DNA of 64,000 nucleotides from Mercurialis annua (taxonomy: Eukaryota; Streptophyta; Magnoliopsida; Malpighiales; Euphorbiaceae). The position numbers and the translations under genes are program-made. The notes below the pieces were generated by a model. That model had not been told where the DNA came from, ran no database searches, and worked only from the letters and a program-made list of their open reading frames with translations. Positions 1 through 12,053 of the stretch are shown piece after piece. The stretch lies in assembly GCF_937616625.2 (NCBI RefSeq), contig NC_065574.1:5146001-5210000 (forward strand), in the 5' to 3' direction. Within the stretch, counting starts at the first letter, position 1; the number at the start of each line of letters is the position of its first letter.

Positions 1-832
1 AATTTGAATATAAAATCTAAAAATTTATAGAATCATATATTATATATATTTATTTCAACATAAATATTTACTTTTAAGTGATACTTTATCTAACTAGAGT
101 GCTAACGTGACAAAACTTCTACAAATATTTTATTAACTCAGGTAGCCAAACAACAAAAGTAGATCGAAATTTTCGTTTCAAATAAAAATTGAAGTTTAAT
201 CATAAACCTCACATTTTACAGATTTTGCTAAATTTATTTGATTTTAAAATTATCAATCCATACGGTACACAATACATTCTTTAAGTTACAGCTATTTATT
301 TTAATTTTTTTTTCATATATTGCATATTATTATTTTATATTTTCTTTTCTTTTATTTTTATTTTTATTTTATTTTGTATATTGAGAAAACATTAGTTATA
401 TTCTAAATAAAAAATAGGCCAATGATTAAAAAAGTTCAAATCTTTCATGAAAGTTTTAAAAAAAATTACACCTTTTAGTTTTATCCCAATTTATCCTGAA
501 ACACATGATTTCGTTTCAATTATATCCAACTACACAATTTTGCTTATTTGGCGCTAATGTGTAGCATTATCACATCAGCGCCGAGCAGGCGTCACATGAG
601 CAAAATTACATAGAAGGGAGGTAGACGATAATAGAGGGCACAACTTGATGAGTTGTTTTATTGAAAACCAGAAAAGAGAAGACAAAATATGTATTATGGG
701 TAGCACTACTTTTTGATGCTAAGTTTACCTATAAATACATTTACAATCCTCCCATCTCAACCCATCTTGAGCTTGGCTTTTAAGTCTTTAGTGAGAAAAA
801 AGAGTGAGGCAGTAATTGAGAAATCAAACTCC
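1..832. other. AT-rich intergenic and 5' flank of lipase gene
   Basis: No coding region can be supported here. The stretch is mostly poly-T and poly-A tracts. A GC-richer patch near 550-620 includes cacatcagcgccgagc. An in-frame ATG at 713 would extend the lipase by 40 residues that do not look like the family N-terminus, so I treat 713-832 as 5' UTR. Confidence 0.5.
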
Positions 833-3250
833 ATGGCTGCCACTACTAGCATTGCTCCAAATTTCTTGATCGTTGACCCAAAAAAGGGCAAAAAACGAGA
901 CATATTCAAGTACTTGGTGAGCAATGATGTGAAAAGTGGAATGAAATTCTTGGAAAGTTCCGAGGATGATGTTAAGGGTGGTGCAGCTGTTGATCATAGA
1001 TCTATTTTATTGGTATCTATTATCATTCGGAGACTTATGACATTTCTTGAAACGCCGTTAAAATTACTTGGCATTATCATTGAATTCATCCTCAATTTCA
1101 TTTCTCAAAATGGCGGATTCTCTGGCATATTGAATAACTTTCTTCGTGGTACGTTTATATTTACTATATCAAACTATATCTATTGAGCTTTTTAAATAAT
1201 CCGGATTTAGAAGTTGTAAATTTTTATATATTTTTTCTCTGACTAGTGATTGGTCGAGTCCATTAATAAAATATAGTTACAAGCTACATAATATGTTTTA
1301 ATTTTAATAAATGGCATGCATGCAGCAAACGTGAAGATACCAAAGAAAGGAACAGAAAATTTCTTAAGCACAATTGGGCATTTAGATGGGCGTATTGACC
1401 TATACAAGACTACAATCCTGTCGGAGAAAGTTGATGATTCTATCGCAGCTGATGTTAGCAATGTTAAATCGGAACTCGGTATCCGATCAGAACTTGGTAA
1501 CCGATATCTGATGGATCTTTGTATCATGGCAGCTAAATTAGTATATGAAAATGAGAAAGTTGTTCAAAATGTCGTTGAGCGTCACTGGAAGGTAATATAT
1601 TAGCCCTAATCTAGCTAGTTTTTATATATATATATGACACGGATCTAATGCAAATTTGTATCACTCTTGATGTTTAGATGCATTTTGCGGCCTTCTACAA
1701 CTGTTGGAATGGTAAGCAACAAAACCTTTTGGATAAAAAAAAAATTAGTTACTGAAGTATAGACTTTTATATACTTTGGTCAGCATCGTTTTATTTTTAC
1801 ATCTCGATAATTCAACTTTCATTTTCCCAATAATGGTCGATTATATAGTGAATTCAGGCGAATTATCGTTTATGTGGCAGCTTGTCACATAAGCAATTAA
1901 TGCCGGAAACCTGACATAGCCTCATGTTTCGGAAAATGAAAGTTGTATTATTAAAATGTAAAAGATAAATGATAACCGAAATATAAAAAACTATAATTTA
2001 GTAACTAAGAAATTTTAATCCAACCCTATTTGATTTCTTTTGATGAACTAGCAATAAATTTTTGTTTTTCTATTGATTAGAGCAACAAAAACAAAGCAAC
2101 ACCCAAGTGTTCATATGCTGTGACAAGCCAAAAGATGCAAATCTTATCGTCGTCAGCTTCAGAGGAACCGAACCATTCAATGCACAAGATTGGGATACAG
2201 ATTTCGATTTCTCCTGGTACGAAATCCCAAAAGTTGGCAAAATCCATATCGGATTTTTAGAAGCTTTAGGGTTAGGAAACAGAGAAAATACTGCCACCTT
2301 TCACACTCACCTTCAAAAGAAACATTCAAGTTTCTTCCATTTATTTGGTGATTTTGAAAATTTAGTGGTTCAATGGGCAAGAAAGAGTGCTTATTATGCT
2401 GTGTCACTGAAGCTTAAAAGCTTACTCAAAGAACACAAGAATGCAAAATTTGTGGTCACCGGACATAGTTTAGGTGGTGCACTTGCAATATTGTACCCGT
2501 CGATTCTGGTTATTCAGGAGGAGACTGAGATGCTGCAGAGGCTGATGAATGTTTACACATTTGGACAGCCGAGAATTGGCGATGTTCAGCTGGGGAACTT
2601 CATTGAGTCTTATTTGAATTATCCGGTTACTAGATATTTTAGGGTTGTTTATTGCAATGATATGGTGCCAAGAGTTCCTTTTGATGACAAGATTTTTGCT
2701 TTCAAGCATTTTGGAACTTGTCTTTACTATGATAGCCGCTACTTTGGTCAAGTAAGTATTAAATAAAATCATAATTTTTATAAAAATAGATTTTGAATCG
2801 AGAATTTATGCAGCGTTTTCAAATAAAATATTAAAATCTTAAAATTCAAAACAAAAATTGGTGCAACATAGCACGACCTTGAAGTGTTTATGGGGCTAAC
2901 ACCTCTATTAGTAATATTGCAAGACTTATATTAAATTTATTGTTAATATTTATTCACTTTTTGTTTTGAAGTTCATGGATGAGGAGCCAAACCCTAATTT
3001 CTTTAACTTGACACGAATAATTCCAATGAGACTGAATGCATTATGGGAACTCGTGAGAAGTTTGTTGATAAGGCATACACATGGACCAGACTACGAGGAG
3101 AGTTGGTTCTGCACTCTTGCCAGGGCGGCCGGACTTTTGCTTCCCGGAATTTCTGCTCATAGTCCGATTGATTATGTCAACTCCGTCAGGCTCGGAAGGG
3201 AAAGAGTAACTCCGACGACATCCTTGAAAAGCTTCACTCGCAAAATGTAA
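833..3250 (+). CDS. OBL1: class-3 triacylglycerol lipase, oil-body lipase (OBL1) type
   Basis: Five exons join to a 521-residue protein: 833-1148, 1326-1591, 1678-1711, 2081-2751 and 2972-3250. All junctions are GT-AG and in phase. The lipase_3 nucleophile elbow GHSLGG gives Ser335. Asp399 (in YCNDMVPR) and His492 (in SAHSPIDY) complete a plausible catalytic triad. Also visible are the oxyanion-region motif SFRGTEPFNA and the OBL-typical FLEALGLGNR. A hydrophobic and amphipathic segment at about residues 55-105 fits lipid-droplet or membrane association. Enzymes of this family hydrolyse triacylglycerols on oil bodies, for example in germinating seeds and pollen tubes. The ATG at 833 is chosen because it lies in ccATGGct context and starts the family-like N-terminus (NFLIVDPKKG). 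An upstream in-frame ATG at 713 exists. Family assignment is strong; substrate is inferred. Confidence 0.88.
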
Positions 3251-4452
3251 TACCTTCTCTTGATCATTTATGAGGTCAAGGGATGGAAATTTTTAATTAA
3301 TTAAGTATTTAGGAAAATCGGTAATAAATTAAAATTTAAAGAGTGCATTTTAATTAAGTTTAGTTTTCTCTAGGGATACGTATCTCTAGCTTTTTGTAGC
3401 TGTGAGTTATTTCTTGTACTTCCTCTTTAATAAAATTATTCAATAAAATTGTTTTAAGGTTGTGGAATATTTATATTTATATTAGACAAATATTGCAGAT
3501 TGTGACAACTTGTTTTTTCTGTGGCAAGAGGATTATATATCCTTAATATTTGACTCAAAACAATATGTGCCCTCGTAATTTAAAAAGGTGCAAATGTACT
3601 TCTAATATTTTTAAATGGATTCATTTAGACCATTTATATTTTCTAAAAAAAATTCTATATGCGCCCAACCGTGTTAAGTGTAAGGATCTAAATAAATAAA
3701 TTTAAAACTATTAAAAATAAATACATTTTTTTGAACCATGAGGGCATAAATGATAGTGGATTTAATATGAACTTTGTCCCTCATCTAATCTATTGTGAAT
3801 ACAAACCATGTGAATAAAAATATAAAATTTTGATTTTTTTTAATAATTAGGGAGAGGGGAGTGAGATTCGAACATGAGAACTCTTGGCAAAACACCTGTG
3901 GCTATTATTATTGTGCTACAACAGCAGTGACAAATCTTGAATATGTTGAATTCTATGAAAATTTAATGGTATCAAAAAACTTAAATCAATTTTTTAATTT
4001 ATCTAAAACTTTGAAAAAATTTGTATTTTATTTCAGTTTAATAATTTTATTGAAATTTTATCTAATTTTTCATTTAATTTAATTTTCAATTGCATTTTTA
4101 TACTAATTTCTTAAATAATTATTAAAATTGATTTTTTAGAATTGTAAAAATACACTCCTAATTTAAAAAACAATAGATAAAAATAAATTTAATTTCAAAT
4201 TCTCTATTTTATTAAATGTTGAACCAAAAATAAATAAAATTGAAGTTTAAAATGACAAATAAATATTGTACTGAGTGGAAAGAATGATACAATTTAATTG
4301 TAAAAAAAAAAAAATCCAATGAAATTATTAAATTGAGACTGATTTTACAAATTTAAAAAGTTTTAGATAAATTCGCAATAACCCAAAAATATTTAACTTT
4401 TAACGCCATTAGATTTATTATATAGTAATATCGTTTACCAATAAATATATCT
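3251..4452. other. intergenic, lipase 3' flank and AT-rich DNA
   Basis: The lipase 3' UTR probably ends near the AATAAA-like signals at about 3428-3446. At about 3862-3935 the minus strand carries a B-box-like gttcgaatctcac. This may be an old SINE remnant, but I see no convincing A box or target duplication. The rest is AT-rich with nothing recognisable. Confidence 0.4.
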
Positions 4453-4877
4453 CAAACAAAGGATCAATTCACCCCTCAACTTGGCACAAAATATCAAATG
4501 AGTCATTCTCGCGGCTTTTGGTACAAATAAATCCAAACTTTGCGTTTTCATATCAAAAAGCCCATCCCCTACTTTCACCCAAACAAGTAAACTACACTTT
4601 CCGCAAAAAATGGAAAACATTAAAAAAAACTCTTAATATTTTATTTATCTCTTATATTGATCCTTGATATTTTAAATATTCTTTAGTAAAAAATTAGAGA
4701 TTTTTTATTCATTTTTCCCTTCTTCCTCCTTCATCTTCCCTTTTTCTTTTATCTTCATCTACTTTTCTTAATTTGATACGAAAACATAAGTTTTGGGTAT
4801 GTTTGTACTAAAAATGGCGCAATTGACTGATTTGATATTTTGTGTCAAATTGAGGGGGATGAATTGATCCTTTGTTC
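4453..4877. mobile_element. Mutator-type MITE (foldback, family 1)
   Basis: A 425-bp element with long inverted-repeat arms. It starts CAAACAAAGGATCAATTC and ends GAATTGATCCTTTGTTC. It is flanked by near-identical 9-bp duplications, aatatatct (4444-4452) and aatatattt (4878-4886). A 9-bp duplication is the hallmark of Mutator-like transposition. Its termini match the element at 29235-29588, so the two belong to one family. No coding capacity. Confidence 0.75.
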
Positions 4878-5049
4878 AATATATTTCAAATGGTATAAGG
4901 GTTAGATGACATTTTACTAAGTTGTGGGCTCATTTCTTCTACAAACGTTATCCTTTTTAATGATAAAAATAAAATGATATTATATTATATCATATCATAT
5001 TATGTTATGATTATTTAAAATTGGTTTCTGTTACAATGATGCACGTTTC

Positions 5050-5451
5050 TGTTAGATAATTCATTTGAAATCATATCGTTGTATGTAGCATAATATTTTT
5101 AGATTTATGATAATAGAAATGTTCATACATCCTCATGGTCTAATATTTTTAGATTTATGATAACAGAGTTTATGCAAACTGTTGCTGAGATACACAAGTC
5201 ATGCTGCTCCGCTGCTATCGTCAAGGCCACTGCTCCGCTACTCCAACATTGCTGCTGTAAATTCCAGCTCATAAACAGCTAATTACAGCTCATCCACAGC
5301 TAGTTACAGCTGGTTACAGCTCATGTAGAACTCATATGATGTGTATAAATAGAGTTCAATATTTTAGTTTTAGACTTCGATTTGTAATTTTACAATCCAA
5401 TTTAATTAGTTTCCGTTCTTTGAGTTTGTTTTCTGATAAAATTAGATAACA
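5050..5451 (+). mobile_element. candidate solo LTR
   Basis: A 402-bp stretch begins TGTTAGATAAT and ends TTAGATAACA, the TG...CA form with short inverted ends. It contains a TATA-like gtgtataaatag near 5340 and a GC-richer repeated segment (variants of cagctnattacagctc) at 5270-5330. The phrase aatatttttagatttatga occurs twice, near 5092 and 5142. No 5-bp target duplication is visible, so a solo LTR is only a reasonable guess. Confidence 0.35.
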
Positions 5452-8400
5452 AATAAATCGAAGATTTCAAAAATATATAGACAATTTCTATTTTAACATT
5501 TTTATATTTTTTATTTTTTTTTCTTTATTTCAATTTTAAATTTTTTTATTTTTTATTTGATTCTCATACTTTTGAAAACAGTATTATAAAAGGTTTTTAT
5601 TAACAAAAGTGTCATTCACTTTCAAATATCAAATATAAAATATTTTTAAAAATATAGAGAATAAATAAAGAAACGGAAGTAATTCATAGAGCTGCTTTCG
5701 AAAGAATATTAGACTAATTAAAAAAATAAAAACGCTTAAGGACGAAACATCAAAAATAAAAAATACACAAACTTTATGATATGTTAAGTCAAATATGCAC
5801 ACACGCATGCACACTTAATAATTCACTTATTTTAATCAAAAAAAAAAGATTCACTTATCCTAATAAACTTTATATTTTGCTAAAGATAGCAATATATAAA
5901 TAAAAGAATGATTATTCTATGAAGATAATGAATCATTCCCGCAAAAATAAGTATCGGATGACTTACGACTATTTGATCAACTATCCAATTACACATTCGT
6001 TTAAAAAAATAATTAAGCAATAATACCAATATAAAACTATTACCCTATCATTTCAGAGACATTTCAATGAACAGTATAAATATATTTATTAAAAGTATGA
6101 CAACATACATATCTACTATATATATATAAAGCAGGACATTTTTTCCAAATGATTGACACTTGGCACTCTTTCATTTGATTTGTATTTTTATCTTTTTAAT
6201 TAATAAATTTGGTAATATATATTTGTATATCTCTAATTAATGCTAATTATTATATTTTGATTATATAATTTTAATATTGACCTCCTTTAAAACTATAAAT
6301 GCTAATATCTTTTCAATTTTTTCTTTATAAGCTTTACTTTTAGATACCATATGTAATTTTAATATTGACTCTTTTATAGTTTCTTTTCAAAAAAAAAAAC
6401 TATATCACGGGTTTAATTTTGATTATATAATTTTTTCATTTTGATATAGTTTCTTTTCAAAAAAAAAATTGATTAAAATTAATTTTGACACATATCACGG
6501 GTTTAATTTTTATTTATGGCTAATCACCTTTTATACATGCAAATAATTTATAAATTAGAATTAGGCATTAGAAAAACTAATACAGTATATAATTTAAATA
6601 TTGTTAAATATATAAGAATTAAAAATGCCCTGATTGAACTCTACAAAGGAAAAAAAGGAAAAATTGGAAATAAAAAATGTCTGTCATTAATGCAAAAATT
6701 GAATAGAAAGTTAAGAATATTTGTTAGAATAACCAATTTACCATAATTGAATAGCATAATATAGGTATTGATAATTTAATTCCAATAGATAAAAATTATG
6801 AAATTAAAAACGGAAAGTTTCAACAAATATATTTGTAAAAAACGTCTAGAGCTAAATGCATGCACTAATGTAAATAGACAATTATGGAAACGCTATTGAT
6901 TTAATTATATTGATTCTTATTCCTTTCCTTCTTTAAAAATCTGATATTAATTTTGAATATAATATGAAATTAATTTTGACGAAATATGACGTTTTTTTAA
7001 TATAGGTGTTATATATTTATAAATGTTAGTTTTGAATTATTGGTTTCACTCAATTATATAGTAATATTTTTAATTAAGTTACTCCAACTTTGAAAATAAA
7101 AGTTTTTTATTTTTTAACTTAAAATTATTAATATTACTTAAACATGTCAATCATGGAGAATAAATAAAAATTAATATATGGTTAATCACCTTCTATAACA
7201 TGTAAATAATTTATTAATTAAAATTATGCATTATAATCATATAGAAAAAACTAATACTATATAATTTAAGTATTATTAAATATATCTACTATATATTTTT
7301 CCAATGATTGACACATGGCACACTCATTATCAATTCTACATTTAATTTGATAACCTTTCTTTCTAAATTGTTATACATATAATTTAGTAATATTCCTTTT
7401 TAAGCTCCTATAGCTATAAGCATGTATATAAAACGATTTTTTTAACTTTCATGCAATTTTCACATTTAATTTGGTAATTTTATTTCCTATATTGTTCTGT
7501 ATTTAATTTGGTTAAACTACTATATATATATATATATATGCTTAGAATATTTCTTTTAAATTTTTATAGAAAAATTGGTGTATTTAATATATTGATTGAT
7601 ACTTTGACAAAAAGAATATATTGATTGATCATTGATTTGCATATTTAATTTGGTAACGTTTTTTTCTTTTGAATTCGTAAAACGTTTCTTTAATTATTAT
7701 GGTAACATTAGTGAATTTAAAACATTTAATTGGATTGCTAATTTAATTTAGTATCCTGCCTTATATATAATAACAATCATTCACCACTTCTTTTTATAAA
7801 GGTTAGTCATTTCTTATTCTTTTTATTGTAGTCATGTATTTATCTTTATGTTGTATGTAATAATTTTTGCTGTGAAATTCATAATTTTGTGATTGCTTTT
7901 ATGTTTTTATATTTTGGTTGTGGTGTGTTTACTTGAAATCTACAAAAGCTGATTTAAATTTAACGATTTAAGTACATATTATTTGATTAGAAAAAAATTT
8001 ATATGCAAATAGACTCTTTTGATTGATGAATTTGGAGTTTTATTCATAGTTGGTGCAACTACAAATTTACCTCTAGAAATTATTAATTTATAAAATTCTT
8101 TTCTGATTTTGTTGCGTAAATATTTATAAGGTTTGTATGTTTTTAGTTTTTATAATATAAAGGCAGCCAACTAACTACAACTCTAATTTTTTTTAATTAT
8201 TTTTTTCTTTTATAGCAATTGCAAACAAAATCTTCAAAATAGTTTTTTTTTCCAGATTTCCGGCACAAATTCATTCTTTCTTCTTTTCAGATCTCCGTCC
8301 AAGAACGCCCGCCCATTTTTTTCCTCTTCAACAACGATTCAAATCAATAAAAATTTATATTAGTAACATTTGTTATGGAAAATGTATAATTTAATATTTA

Positions 8401-9052
8401 ATATAATTATATAAAATACCAATAATTTTATTATGACGCATTAAGTGTATTAAATATTTTAAATAGAAATTAGTGTAATAACATTTGATATTAAAAGACA
8501 ATAAGTGTCTATTATGTAATTGTTGGCGCCATATATAATTAAAATTTTACAACTAGAACATTATTTGACATGCATGTTTATTAGTGATTAATAATAAATA
8601 AAAAGTTTGGATACCACTGAATAGTTAGCCGATAAGTCATAAAATATAAAAAAAAATAAAAATTATTTTTGACTAAATAATTAATACTCAGTTTTGTGGT
8701 ATTCTTTTGAAAATTTTCTTTTTACAGACAATTGATACAAAAATAACTTTATGTCTAAAAGAACAAGTTATAGTGTAAAATTGAACCAAAAAAGATAAGG
8801 CAATGTTTTTTAAATTAATGAATGTCAAATAAAAAAATATAGAAACATATTTTTTGTTTTGAGAGAAATCTAGAAACATACATAGTATGAAAAATAGTGT
8901 TTTTTGATAAAGAAAAGATTATTAAATTTATTTAATGATTAACTAAAATTGAAGGAACTATCATAATTTAAAAATCAATTATTACTTGAGTTGTTTATTA
9001 TGTAAAAAAAAACAAACTACAGTATATTAAGCATAAATAGTGTAAAATATGT

Positions 9053-9455
9053 ATAGACTCTCTCCGTCTTATTATGTTTGTTCTATTTTCTATATTTGGA
9101 TGTCTCAAAATGATTGTCGCAATTTTATTATGGATAAATACTTTTATCTTTTACTTTTAATATTAATGAATATAATTTATTTATTAATGTGTATATATTG
9201 TACAGTGATAGTGTATTTGACTGTTTTATATTTTCCATACAAGAGTTATTTTATCATAGAAAAATGATTTTTTAAAAGTATTAAATGCTATGTTTAGTGT
9301 ATTGAGTATATTTATTTTTTTAATATATAATTTTAAATCATAATTCAGTAATCAAGAAATATAATGAAATGAAAAGTTTTTAAAAAATGTATTAATATTG
9401 TTTTTAATATGTGTAAAAACTGAAATAAGACAAATAAAATGGGACGGAGAGAGTA
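9053..9455. mobile_element. Stowaway-like MITE
   Basis: About 400 bp bounded by inverted ctctctccgtc and gacggagagag with TA beside each end, the Tc1/mariner MITE pattern. The left end has two extra bases between TA and the repeat, so the exact boundary is uncertain. The short ORF inside (9049-9267) is low complexity and not considered a gene. Confidence 0.5.
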
Positions 9456-9840
9456 CTTAAAAAAATGACAGATTTAAAATTTACGGAACTGTATTAAAAT
9501 GGAAATCATGTGTTAGAGTTAGAAAGTCATAAATGAGTATGAGTCTAGAAAACTGAGATTTATAAACTATTTTTTTTAAGAAAAAGAGATTTATAAACTA
9601 TATCAACTATATATAAGAAAATAAAAATTGTGATGCTCACGAGTTACTTATATTATTATTTTTTATATCTTAACTAATGTATATTACATGTGCGAGAATT
9701 AATAAAATATAAGATAAATAATTTTAAAAGAATCAATTATTATTTTAGTTTTTTTACGGAAAAATATTTAATAATATACATTAAGATTAATTAATAGTAA
9801 ACTAGAAACAAATAATTACGAAAAGGTAACATTCTTGTTT

Positions 9841-9889
9841 ACACACACACACACACTTATATTATATTATATTATATTATATTATATAA
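9841..9889. repeat. microsatellites (AC)n and (TATAT)n
   Basis: A run of about eight AC units is directly followed by about five ttata units. Confidence 0.9.
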
Positions 9890-9939
9890 ATGAAAATAAA
9901 GATATTTTAATATTATAAAATTAATATCTATTTTTTTAA

Positions 9940-10266
9940 GGTTTAATTGCTTAAAAAATCACAAAATTTAGCGTGTTTTGCAAATTTAACATAAACTTTT
10001 AATTTTGGCAAATTAATACACAAACTTCTGATTTTTGGCAATTTTAGCACCAATTAATTTTTTGTGAAAAAAATGCTGATGTGTACACCGGAATAACCAC
10101 TATTCCGGCGTCCACATCAGCATTTTTCTCTATTTTTTTGAAAGAAAATTGATCGGTACTAAAATTGCAAAAAATCAAAAATTTGTGTATTAATTTGCCA
10201 AAATTAAAAGTTTATGTTAAATTTGCAAAACACGCTAAAGTTTATGATTTTTTACGCCATTAAGCC
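9940..10266. mobile_element. Mutator-type MITE (foldback, family 2)
   Basis: A 327-bp palindromic element. Its arms start GGTTTAATTGC and end GCCATTAAGCC, and continue as about 100-150 bp of matching inverted sequence (for example ttttgcaaatttaacataaa on one side and its complement on the other). Perfect 9-bp flanking duplications tttttttaa lie at 9931-9939 and 10267-10275, although low complexity weakens that one point. The centre carries gatgtgtacaccgg and a ccggcgtccacatc counterpart. Confidence 0.75.
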
Positions 10267-10402
10267 TTTTTTTAATTATATATTTATTTTTATTTTTATT
10301 GTCTTTTATTGTTAGAATATAAAAATAACTATAACAGATAATAAATTTATAATATTCAAATAATATTAAAATAAATACGTGCAACGCACGGGCTAAAGCT
10401 AG

Positions 10403-11761
10403 TATAAACATAAAAGTTAGCAAAATCAAATTGTATGTGTTTTCGTTAGTAATCTAGTACAGATATTAATTAGAATGATTAAAGATAGATATTAATTATG
10501 GATCAATAAGCCATAATACCATTCAAATCATGTAAATAGGTTTTTATGCCCAGGAAAATTTACGGTTAGTAAGTGTGTTTGTGGTGTTTTTTTTTTTTTG
10601 AAATGGAACTTGTAAATTTAGAATCAAATCATATATGTTGAAATATTTTTTTAAAAAAATCAAAATAATTAAAGAACTTCGGATAAATTTATGATAAGAA
10701 ATAGAGATATATGAATAAAATTATGAATAACAGAGAATTTTGTATGCTTCTTCAAGTATCTGAAATTATATCCCATTTTTAATAACTGCAATTTGTATTA
10801 AAAAAAAGCAGAAAGGAAAAAATTGAAGGCAAAAAAGAAAACTGCAAATCTAGTTTGCAAATCAATTCCTTAAAATGATTTTGCAAATCCAATTTGAAAT
10901 GGATGAATTTCTTAAGGTTATGTGAAATTCATTTGTAAATTCGATTTTTCGTATTCGGAATAAATAAATGTATTAAAACAATTTTAGAATTGAAATTCTG
11001 AAATTGAATTTAGTTATAATTTGAGAAATTGTAAATCCAGCTAAAATGGGTAGAATTTGCAATTAAATTCCAAAAATTTAAAAGAATAATTTTATTTGAC
11101 TAAATTATCCTTACTTTATAAAGCTATTTATTTTCATTTTCTTTATTACTATTGTTTTTTCTTTCTTTCTATCTTTTTCTTTTAATTTTCATTTCCATCT
11201 TTTTTTCATATATATTATTATTTCCAATTTTTAAAAATCATTTAAATTATTTTATATATCTTAACCATAATATTAGTGACTTTAATATTATTACTTTTAA
11301 ATATTTATATATACATAGTATTTAATAAGTTCATATTATAAAAAATATATAATGATCATTTCTATTTTTAAAATATTTTTAATAAAATATTTATAAGGTT
11401 AATTTGGAAATAAAGTTATTAAGAATATAATTCAATTCTAGAATTCATTACAAATATAAATATATGGAATTCATTTCATTTCAATTCTAAATTTTATATT
11501 TTTTCATTTCAAATGTTATAATCCATTTGTAAATGATTTTCACATAAAATTCATTTGTTCAGAGAACAGTTTCTCAAATTAAAATTGAAAAAGTTGTGAC
11601 TGGAAATGGTTAGTGGTAGTAGCCACCGTTGCGGCTGGCACCTTACTTAAAAATTCAAATTAATACTAATGTCAACAAAACAAAAAATGAGAAAAGTAAA
11701 TAGGCATACCCGTAGAAGATTTTTAACTAAGTTAAAGGGAAACTTGTGTAGAAAGCAATGC
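10403..11761. other. AT-rich intergenic, upstream of poly(A) polymerase gene
   Basis: No gene or bounded element recognised. The segment 10870-11570 contains several imperfect repeats of aaatccaatttgaaatg and attcatttcatttcaatt type, in both orientations. It may be an old, eroded inverted-repeat element. Confidence 0.4.
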
Positions 11762-11938
11762 ATGGTGGTGATGTAAGTAGAGTAGAAAGCCCCGGATGAG
11801 GATTGAGAGTCCTTGTTTTGTTTTACTACTTATCTTACCACTAATTATTTCCTTAATTATACAAACCAATTTGATTTATCCTAACAAACCTCATCTCCAT
11901 TTTTCCTATAACAATGCACTTGTTCCTTTTCTTTTCAG
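11762..11938 (+). promoter_or_regulatory. candidate 5' exon and intron of the poly(A) polymerase gene
   Basis: A strong donor (gat|gtaagt at 11773) and a strong acceptor (cttttcttttcag ending at 11938) bound a 166-bp potential intron. If spliced, the ATG at 11762 reads in frame through ATGGTGGTGAT into the main ORF, giving a 661-residue product with a 42-residue leader. If the ATG at 12054 is the true start, this is a 5'-UTR intron. Both readings are inference. Confidence 0.45.
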
Positions 11939-12053
11939 GATTTGGAATATTCTTAATTTGAATCGCCTCTCTATATATTTGTATCATATGATGCCATACA
12001 AACACTCTGCTACAAAATACAGAACCAAGAAAGAAAGAAAACCATTTGCTAAA

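Larger units (their letters stand above)
6112..10402 (+). mobile_element. composite non-autonomous Helitron
   Basis: The 3' end is clear. A hairpin (cgtgcaacgcacg, within 10377-10390) is followed by a short spacer and CTAG, with T as the next host base, the Helitron terminus rule. Helitron-like 5' ends (A then TCTACTATATAT) occur at 6112 and about 7285. Both are followed by a similar ttttccaatgattgacac segment, so the region may be one 4.3-kb element or a 3.1-kb element beside an older relative. It contains the Mutator MITE at 9940-10266, a Stowaway-like element near 9053-9455 and a direct repeat (6376-6420 and 6445-6510). No Rep/helicase or other ORF of note is present. Confidence 0.6.

Noticed and set aside
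11796..12053. 86-residue N-terminal extension of the poly(A) polymerase frame
   Set aside because: The first part is hydrophobic, AT-rich and unlike the family, and contains a strong splice acceptor at 11938. It is better read as an intron plus leader.
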